This document shows positions 56,413-64,000 of a DNA stretch of 64,000 nucleotides, one piece after another. The notes beneath the pieces were generated by a model. It had not been told where the DNA came from, made no database searches, and worked only from the letters and a program-made list of their open reading frames with translations. The position numbers and the translations under genes are program-made. The stretch is taken from assembly GCF_019175385.1 (NCBI RefSeq), contig NC_083339.1, forward strand, positions 77,520,307 to 77,584,306, written 5' to 3'. This DNA comes from Lycium barbarum. Taxonomy: Eukaryota > Streptophyta > Magnoliopsida > Solanales > Solanaceae. Position 1 is the first letter of the stretch, and every line of letters starts with the position of its first letter.

Positions 56413-56534
56413 ATATACGAACCAACATACGGTCCGTATATTTGGTCCAGAAAAGTATGCCATTCTGGGCTGATTATACGGTCCCAACATACGGACCGTA
56501 TAATTTATACGACCAGTATGTTTGGCCGTATAAT
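56413..56534 (-). promoter_or_regulatory. ACGGTCCGT-type motif array in K LTR
   Basis: CATACGGTCCGTATA, CATACGGACCGTATA and half motifs within 120 bp, just upstream in element sense of the TATA-like TTATTAAATGAGGG near 56385. Confidence 0.62.
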
Positions 56535-56876
56535 CCCCAGTGATTCCGAATCTCGTTTCGTCGACTCGTTTGATCTCCAATCCTTATGGAACCTTCTTAG
56601 CACTTGTTAAACACCTCAATACCAATCTAAGGGACGTTATCACTCTTTTCCAAGGCATCATTAAATCCCCATTAACTCGTTACTCTTAATTCCTTTCCGA
56701 TACCTATCGTATGCCTTGCCTTCTCTTGGCCAACTTTCTTCCCCCATCTCTAGCATCTTTGAAATCTTAACTAGAGTCATTGAATGTCATTTCTTACTCA
56801 TTGAAGTACCGTATACTCGTACTCTTCACCAGTCTATTCACTTGTGCATAAACGGAAGATTTTCCGAGGTGTAACA

Positions 56877-56912
56877 TTCTTCCCCCCATAAGAACATTCG
56901 TCCTCGAATGTT
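56877..56912 (-). other. Element K PPT with adjacent palindrome
   Basis: Purine tract on the minus strand beside the LTR; the perfect palindrome (8-bp arms AACATTCG/CGAATGTT) is at 56893-56912. Confidence 0.9.
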
Positions 56913-57193
56913 AAGCACTCGGGGATTCTACGAAAATTTTGCCAGAGTTTCCCCTATAATATAGCACTACCCTCCTGTCACAACAACCCATAATAACAAT
57001 GCCTCACAGGGCCACAACATAATAGCAATAGAATTTGGCCACACACGACCAAGAAGCATAAAAGGAAAACATACATACCTTATGATCTTGATGTCTCATC
57101 TTGGCCCTCTTCCGGGGGTTGAAATAAGTGCGGGTACTTGGATCGCATGATTTCTTCCGCTTCCCATGTCATTTCTTCTGGTTTACTGCTTCT

Positions 57194-58290
57194 CTATAAA
57201 ACCTTAACTGAGGCCACTTCTTTGTTTCTAAGCCTCTGTACTTGCCTATCTAGTATGGCAATGGGTACCTCTTTATAAGTCAACTTCTCTGTCACTTGTA
57301 CATCATCTATTGGCACGATCCTGGTAGGATCTCCAACGCATTTTCGAAGTATCGAGACATGAAAAACTGGATGGACTGACTCCAAATCCGGAGGTAGATC
57401 TAACTCATAGCCCACTTTGCCTACTTTGCGCACAATCTCATAAGGCCCAATATATCGGGGACTAAGCATCCCGTTTTTTTGCCAAATCTCATAACGCCCT
57501 TCATTGGCGACACTTGCAAGAATACCCAATCTTTAACTTGGAACTCTAAGTCTCTTCGACGATTATCCGCATAGGACTTTTGACGACTTTGGGCTGCTAA
57601 CAACCGATCTTGTATGAGCTTAACCTTCTCTATGGCTTGTTGGACCAAGTCTGGCCCTATCAATTTAGTGTCTCCTACCTTAAACCACCCAATTGGGGAT
57701 CTACACTTTCGCCCATATAAAGCTTCATACGGTGCCATTTGAATGCTAGAATGATAACTATTATTGTAAGCAAATTCAATGAGTGGCAAATGATCATCCC
57801 AATTACCTCCAAAATCTATCATACCTGCCCGTAACATATCTTCAAGAGTCTGAATGGTGCGTTCAGCTTGCCCATCGGTCTGCGGATGGAATGCCGTGCT
57901 AAGGCTCACTTGGGTCCCTAGACCCTCTTGGAAAGACTTCCAAAAGTTGCCTGTAAACTTAGTCCCTCTGTCAGAGATAATAGATACTGGAATACCATGG
58001 AGCCTCACTATCTCTTTAACATAAAGCTTTGCATAGTCTTCTGCCGCATACGTCGTTCTGACTGGTAAGAAATGAGCTAACTTTGTGATTCTATCCACAA
58101 TCACCCATATAGAATCATACTTACGTCGAGAACGGGGTAAGCCTGTAATGAAGTCCATGTTAATGACTTCCCACTTCCAAGTTGGGATTTCTATAGCTTG
58201 CAACAATCCACCCAGCTTTTGGTGCTCGATTTTTACTTGTTGACAGTTGGGACATTGAGCTACGAATTCCGCTATGTCCTTCTTCATCCC
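57194..58290 (-). pseudogene. Element K integrase with chromodomain-like tail
   Basis: The zinc-domain CPNCQQVK and all three catalytic motifs (MDFITGLP, ISDRGTKF, DGQAERT) are present. The frame shifts near 57472, where GKKGKL-type sequence has become a run of A on the minus strand. The remainder to 57194 reads SPRYIGPYEIVRKVGKVGYE and the chromodomain-like tail. A Trp-to-TAG change at about 58293 separates it from RNase H. Confidence 0.92.
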
Positions 58291-58296
58291 ATTCCA

Positions 58297-59150
58297 CTAA
58301 TATATAGACTTAAGATCATGATACATTTTCGTCGCTCCGGGGTGGATAGAATAACGGGAACAATGAGCTTCTCTCAATATCTGGTGGCGTAAACCTGCCA
58401 CATCAGGAATGCATAATCTGCCTCGGCATCGAAGAACTCCGTCTTCGGAAATATCAAATGATGACTCCCCTTTTTTAGGGAGGGTATCTCTGTAATGCCT
58501 TAGCATGGAATCTTCGTATTGTCGCTCTTTCATTTCCGCTACTAGCGACGAGACTGCTGAATTCTGAATAGTAGTTCCCCTGCTACCTGAGTCCACTACC
58601 CGAACTCCTAGGCTAGCTAACTGCTGGAGCTCACGATCCATTTCTCTTTTCTCTGGCTGGACATCACACAAACTTCCCATAGATCTACGGCTAAGAGCAT
58701 CAGCCACAACATTCGCTTTCCCGGGGTGGTACAAGATATCAACATCATAATCCTTTAGCAGTTCCAACCATCGTCGTTGCCGCAAATTCAACTCTTTCTG
58801 CTTGAAGATATACTGAAGACTCTTATGATCTGTATAAATGTCCACATGGACGCCATATAAATAATGTCTCCATATCTTTAATGCATGAACCACGGCAGCC
58901 GATTCTAGATCGTGGGTTGGATAATTCTTTTCATATTTCCGTAATTGCCTTGAAGCATACGCAATCACCTTGCCATGTTGCATCAATACACAGCCTAGCC
59001 CAATGCCCGAAGCATCGCAATAAACAACATATCCTTCCAATCCTTCTGGAAGTGTCAGGACAGGGGCAGAAGTCAATCTACCTTTTAGCTCTTGGAAGCT
59101 ACGTTCACAATCATCTGTCCATTGAAACTTTGCTGATTTCTGGGTCAATT
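58297..59150 (-). pseudogene. Element K RNase H and INT zinc-domain start
   Basis: [47 protein letters not shown] and ADALSRRS lead to [17 protein letters not shown]. One open frame with the catalytic acids kept. It is joined to RT through a one-base insertion near 59150. Confidence 0.92.
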
Positions 59151-60100
59151 TTTGTGAGTAGTGCAGAAATAGAGGAAAAACCTTCAAGAAATCTCCTGTA
59201 ATAACCTGCTAAGCCCAGAAAGCTACGAACCTCCGTAAGGGTTGTAGGCCTTGGCCAAGTCTTCACGGCCTCAATCATTTGGCTATCCACTCGAATACCA
59301 TCGGTTGCAAAAATGTTCCCCAAAAACGTCACTGAGCTCAACCAAAACTCACATTTAGAAAACTTTGCAAACAACTCTCGAGTTCGAAGAACTCTAAGGA
59401 CAGTACGCAAATGATCCGCATGCTTTGCCTCGGATCTAGAGTACACCAAGATATCGTCGATAAATACAATCACAAACAGATCTGGGAAGGGCCTGAACAC
59501 GTTGTTCATCAAATCCATAAATATCGTCGGTGCATTAGTTAGCCCAAATGACATTACTCGGAACTCGAAATGACCATATCTTGTTCTGAAGGTTGTCTTA
59601 GGGATATCTTTCTCCATAACTCTCACTTGGTGATACCCGGAACTCAAATCTATCTTTGAAAACCATTTGGCACCTTGTAATTGATCAAATAAGTCATCAA
59701 TCCTCGGGAGAGGATATTTGTTCTTAATCGTCACCTTATTCAATTGCCGATAATCAATGCACATTTTAAAAGAGCCATATTTCTTTCGGACGAACAATAC
59801 GGGTGCTCCCCACGGGGATGAACTAGGCCTAATAAAGCCTTTCTCAAGCAAGTCTTTCAATTGCTCCTTCAACTCTTTCAATTCTGCGGGAGCCATTCTA
59901 TAAGGAGGAATAGATATAGGCTTAGTGTCTGGCAATACATCAATAGCGAAATCAATCTCCTGCTTGGGAGGAAGGCCTGGAAGCTCTTCTGGAAACACAT
60001 CCGGAACTTCATTCACCACGGGAACTGACTGAAGAGTGGGCGATTCAGCTTCTACATCTTGAACCCGAACTAGATGATAGATACAACCTTTCGTGATCAT
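59111..60100 (-). pseudogene. Element K reverse transcriptase
   Basis: A 329-codon open frame: [108 protein letters not shown]. The catalytic FIDD is intact. The frame is lost at the start of the RNase H by a one-base insertion. It is the longest open RT segment here. Confidence 0.92.
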
Positions 60101-60540
60101 TTTCCTTGCCTTTAGATAGGAAATAAACCTACCTCTTCGAGACGCAGTGTTCCCTTTCCATTATAAAACTGGTTCTCCCGAAAATTGGAAACGAACCATT
60201 TTCATTCTACAATCGACATTGGCACAGCAAAAAGCCAACCAATCCATGCCCATAATAACATCAAAGTCTACCATTTTTAGCTCATGCAAGTCAACCACAG
60301 TACGACGATCACAAATCACAATTATACAGTTTCTATATACTCGACTGGCTATTATCGATTCACCAACAGGTGTAGACACCTCAAAAGGTTTGATCGACTC
60401 TGGTTTGACTCTAAATCAACCCGCAATATATGGAGTAACATATGACAATGTGGATCCCGGATCAATCAAAGCATATACATCATGAGAAAATACCGATAAT
60501 GTACCTGTGACCACATCAGGAGAAGACTCAAGATCTTGGC
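60101..60540 (-). pseudogene. Element K protease region
   Basis: Reads ELKMVDFDVIMGMDWLAFCC, then RMKMVRFQFSGEPVL and a TAA at about 60163 in place of Glu. The active-site part DPGS is readable near 60450. A TGA near 60416 replaces an Arg, and another near 60542 separates it from gag. Confidence 0.85.
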
Positions 60541-61300
60541 GTCAAGCCAAAGCATAAATACGGTGCTGAGGACCGCTAGAACTGGGGACTCTCCCCCTGC
60601 CTCTACCATGGCCGACTGGCGCATGTGAACCTAGTCCCATAGGGCGTACAGACGCTAAAGATCTGGCTAACGACCCTGAAGGCTGGGTCCTACCTCTACC
60701 ATGAATCGAAGGGCAATTACGCATAATATGGCCTAGTCGACCACATGAATAACAATCCTCTTAACCCGATCGACACTGACCCCAATGTAACTTCCAACAC
60801 TGGAACATCGTGTTACGGGTGGCCTCGCCTGACCTGAATCACCTCTGAACTGAGACCCCGAAAAACTCTGACTCGGCCCGCAACGAGTAGATCTATCAAA
60901 TATCTGTCCTGAAAACCGTGGAGGTGCACTGGTCATAGAATAGCCTGAATGCCTAGAAAACTACTGCTTGTGCCCACCTCTGAACTCACTCATCGGACCC
61001 GAAGATCTGGCCCTCTTGCTATGTCCCCTATCATGCTCACGTTCACTTCTTTGCTATTGCAGACTTTCTTCTAAGTTCTGAGCATGGGCCTGAATGCGTG
61101 CAATATGCATATTATCCTGAAGGGATGCAGTCAAGCACCTATCCATCAAATGTGGCCCTAGGCCTTTCACAAATCAGTGCACTCGGTCACCCATATCTGC
61201 TACTATGGTCGAAGCATACCTAGCCAAAGAATTGAAGCGGAGACCATACTCTAAAGCACTCATGCTACCTTGACTTAAATTAAAGAACTTATCGGCTCTA
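60541..61300 (-). pseudogene. Element K gag C-terminal part, cut by element L
   Basis: Gly/Arg-rich tail VGHGRGRGRVPSSSGP, the SIHGRGRTQP stretch and, after stops near 60725 and 60760, TSAPPRFSGQ. Further upstream (to 61300) the core is recognisable by comparison with E but contains several stops. It ends at 61300, where L begins. Confidence 0.85.
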
Positions 61301-64000
61301 TGTTATATCCCGTGTTTTCGTATAATTGGAAATCGTGAAATAATTATGACTCGGGTGTTAGAAGGACCTAATTTAATTTTTGTGAATATGACTATGTTGG
61401 TTGTGAAATCTTTAATGCTAAGCCCTCGGGGAAGGCCGAGGATAAATTTGGAATTTCGGAAATTAGTTTCGGGAATTACAAATCGGGACTTTTCAAGAAG
61501 TGGGCCAAAGAAATAAAAAAAAAATTACAATTGAAGCCCAAAGGAAAGAGAGGGGCCGGCCAAGCCCATTTTAAAAGGGTCATGTGCTATGCACATGACC
61601 CCAAAAGGATATATATCACTTGAAGTCTTAGTAATTTAGATCAAATCAAAAAAAAATCAAGAACACACAAAGGAAAGGGGCATTCGGCCGAATAGTGAAG
61701 AGAAAGAAAGAAAAATTCCAAGCTTTCTTGTGATCCAAAAATCTTGTTCTTCTCATATTTGTGAAGTACTCAAGGCCCTCTTCAACGGGGTATAATTAGT
61801 TTGGCGAAAAATCGACGTTTGCGACAAGTCGGGGTTTCAAGGAAAGGTATGAATTTTGTCCCCTTTTTGTTATAGAATTGATGTGAATGTGTTAAGCATT
61901 GGAAGTAGATGGAGATCCCGTAATTTTAACGCAAATAGAAAGTCGTGGGTGTGTGTGTGTAGTGTGTTTGGCCGTGAGTTATGGAAGGAAAGAAATGGTT
62001 TGAATTGATCTTGTTTAAGTTGGCATAATGTGTTGTTGTGACCCTTAGATCGTAATTGATTGATTGTTGAATTAAATTGGCGGTTGAAAACGAATTCGGA
62101 TATTATCGGAAAGTGTATATCCTTGGTATTCTTATGTATATCAATGTATATTTTGGGGTGCTATAGACTTTAGATATGAATCTATATCGATGTTGACGAA
62201 TTCGGATTGAAACGACGTTAGTTAGAATGTTCGTCGTGAATTTTAATGTTTTGAAGAATTATGGAACTAATGGATTTTGGTGCAATTTCGTGTATGGTTT
62301 GAATTGTAATGAGAATGTGGTTGTATAAGTTTGAATGTGGGAATGAATACAAATAGGTAGATATAGAATTGGAATTTTGAAAGTTTGAATGGAAAGTTGC
62401 CAACTTTAGAAATCATGTAGAACTTTAAAGCTAGAATGGCTTGATTGTTGTTTATATTGTTTGGTTGATGTGTGGGCTGTTGTGGTTGGTTAATTTGAGC
62501 CGAGCTACGCCTCGGGGATGTTAGATTTATAGGGGAAGTGCTGCCGAAATTTCGGTAGGCAAATATGGAGTTAAAGGCATTTTTGAGCCTAAGAATCTCA
62601 TTTGGTAACTTTGACCATTTGCAGATTTTTGACGAAACGGGACGGGACTTTTGGAGGAGCTTACGACATCTGAGAGGTATGTAAATCTTCCCAATTCTTT
62701 ATTTGGCATATCTTAGTGTGTTAGTTGAATATGAGACCTTCCGGAGCATTTCTGCTCCTCGAAACCCGATCCACAGGAAAGTTACTATTCATTCAATTCG
62801 ATTGAAGCCTAAAGGCTCCCTTTTGGCTAGAATGCCATTATTCGTCCGAAACCTATCGAAATGTAGTCGGGTAACCTAGAAATGATTATGTATGACCCTT
62901 GGCATATAACTGCTCGTAAAAATATGTTCGCCACCTCACTTCGACTCGAGGTGGGTCCGCTACCCCAAAATGCCCGATTTGCCCTTCGGGCCATCTTTGA
63001 GAATAGAGTTGAACGTACCACTTCTGATCTTTGGAACATCCTTCCACGGGGTATGTTTGGACTATTCGATGCACTAATCCAGGTTTTGAACTATATGGAC
63101 CATTTTGGAATCGTTTTGCAAAATGAAACCTTATGTCGACTAAGTATTCGACTATTTTGTAATAGGATATGATTTATGAGTTTACTTTGTTTTGAAACAC
63201 TATTTCGAAATACGATTTGCATTTGTTTGCTCACGACTCTGCTCGTGCCTTATTATGACTTCGTTCACCGGTTCCCGGGCCGGTTTTGATTCGTGCGTTT
63301 TATGATAATTCGGCCGTATGCTGTGTTACGGTTCCCAAGGCTTCGCCATAGGGCCGGGTTCCGTTTGGAGTTATGCTGTGATATGGCTCGGGATGCGATA
63401 CGCTCACCGATGATTATGATTATGTTCGGGGATGTACGGAGATTTGAAACCTTCTGGTGTTATGCTGTGTGTGGTGCCAGCGTCGGAGTGGCGACCACGT
63501 TCTTAAGCGTTTGCATGATTTTATTTGCATAAAATATATGTATATGATTCCGATACAGATTTTGACATACCAGTTTGTACCCCACTTTGACATTTGATTT
63601 GCTTTCGGTTTTGATCCATAATTCTGTACTCCGTGCTTTACATACTCAGTACATATTTCGTACTGACCCCCTCTCTCCGGGGGCTGCGTTTTATGCCCGC
63701 AGGTGCAGACATCGGTGATCCTCCGCAGTAGGCTTCACTTCTTGCTTTCCGGAGTACTTTTACTTGATCCGGAGCCCACTCTTGGTACAGACTCCTCCAC
63801 TTTGTATATGTACTTTGTATATTTGACAGTTTGGGTACGGCGGGGCCCTGTCTCGCCATATGTCATGTTTTGAATTCGTAGAGGTCTGTAGTCATCTTTG
63901 TGGGGCGAGGGTCCTATGTGTATGTTGTCTGATTTTGCTTTCGGGTCTTAAAGCGGTCTGTTTGATATGATGGCCCCAAATGGCCCTTTTGTATATATTT
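61301..64000 (+). mobile_element. Element L, 5' LTR (or solo LTR), continues past the window
   Basis: Starts TGTTATATCCCG after CTCTA (61296-61300), in K's gag. No PBS is reached by 64000, so its size and nature are unknown. It is related to A, F and I. It has a GGCC-centred leader hairpin (about 61682-61693), donor-like AAAG|GTATGA (GT at 61847), the block ATTTATAGGGGAAGTGCTGCC near 62525, donor-like GAG|GTATGTAAAT (GT at 62677), the hairpin module (63647-63702) and the fourth hairpin with one G-U pair (63839-63857). Confidence 0.9.
63647..63702 (+). other. Three-hairpin LTR module, element L
   Basis: Stems CAGTAC/GTACTG, CCCCC/GGGGG around TCTCTCC, and CTGCG/CGCAG, ending GCAG|GTGCAG. Confidence 0.75.

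Larger units (their letters stand above)
54254..56876 (-). mobile_element. Element K 3' LTR
   Basis: 2623 bp, TGTCACGAC to CCGAGGTGTAACA. In element sense: ACGGTCCGT array (56413-56534), donor-like AAGGTAAG near 56142, GGTATGTAAGG near 55642, AT microsatellite (55246-55282), hairpin module (54698-54754). The fourth hairpin is partly decayed (54559-54577). Confidence 0.94.
24852..64000 (-). mobile_element. Element E, Tekay-type retrotransposon, heavily nested, 5' end off window
   Basis: Inserted in D after TTTCA (24847-24851); the right-hand TSD is outside the window. Its own sequence is 24852-25312, 33638-36690, 39292-40135 and 51694-54253; everything else is F, H, I, K and L. It reads LTR, PPT, INT, RNase H, RT, protease, gag from left to right on the minus strand. 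Each rejoining point is marked by a 5-bp duplication except that of K, whose far end is not visible. Confidence 0.92.
54254..64000 (-). mobile_element. Element K, Tekay-type retrotransposon, 5' end off window
   Basis: Inserted in E's gag after TAATT (54249-54253); the far TSD is not visible. LTR 54254-56876, PPT, integrase, RNase H, RT, protease and gag follow on the minus strand to 61300, where element L interrupts it. It is the same family as E, C and D, so it landed in a close relative. Confidence 0.93.

Overview
The window is plant repetitive DNA made almost entirely of nested LTR retrotransposons of the Ty3/gypsy superfamily. I found no host protein-coding gene, tRNA gene or CRISPR array. 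The evidence is direct: long terminal repeats beginning TG and ending CA, 5-bp target-site duplications (TSDs), initiator-Met tRNA and Asp tRNA primer-binding sites (PBS), polypurine tracts (PPT), and gag, protease, reverse transcriptase (RT), RNase H and integrase (INT) fragments. Most elements look like Tekay/Del-type chromoviruses whose integrase ends in a chromodomain-like tail; one looks Athila-like. The LTR types suggest a eudicot, most likely Solanaceae, but that is an inference from familiarity.

Layout, outermost to innermost. Element D (minus strand) spans 1-3238 plus 23972-24851 and runs off the left edge. Element B (Athila-like, plus strand, 3239-23971, TSD ACTGC) is inserted in D's RT. 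B contains element A (plus strand, 3320-13210, TSD GTTTC) in its 5' LTR and solo LTR C (minus strand, 17563-20130, TSD ATGCT) at the start of its RT. Element E (minus strand, 24852 to beyond the right edge) is inserted in D's protease region. E carries four insertions: F in its LTR (minus strand, 25313-33632, TSD ATGAC), solo LTR H in its INT (plus strand, 36691-39286, TSD ATAAT), I in its RNase H (plus strand, 40136-51688, TSD TTTAA), and K in its gag (minus strand, 54254 to beyond the window). K's gag is in turn broken by L (plus strand, 61301 to beyond the window). That makes ten elements, with up to four levels of nesting (D, E, K, L).

Every coding region is broken. I is the most complete (gag to chromodomain, 43520-48390) but has seven nonsense codons and a frameshift. 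A and F are deletion derivatives: A keeps only a protease remnant, F only gag plus a dead protease. Their LTR pairs still look very similar, which suggests they moved using enzymes supplied by other copies.

The most unusual signals are outside the proteins. (1) F carries, in sense orientation between its protease remnant and its PPT, a diverged 5S rRNA gene copy (about 28921-29020) with the internal-promoter region well preserved. (2) All sufficiently complete Tekay-type LTRs share a 57-nt block of three consecutive stem-loops whose stems are kept by compensatory changes between families, plus a fourth hairpin further downstream. (3) Two conserved splice-donor-like sites lie upstream of a GCAG acceptor-like site inside that block. 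(4) Arrays of palindromic ACGGTCCGT-type motifs sit just upstream of the TATA-like box in both Athila-like and Tekay-type LTRs. (5) A palindrome close to AACATTCGAGGACGAATGTT is next to the PPT of every Tekay-type element that shows its PPT.
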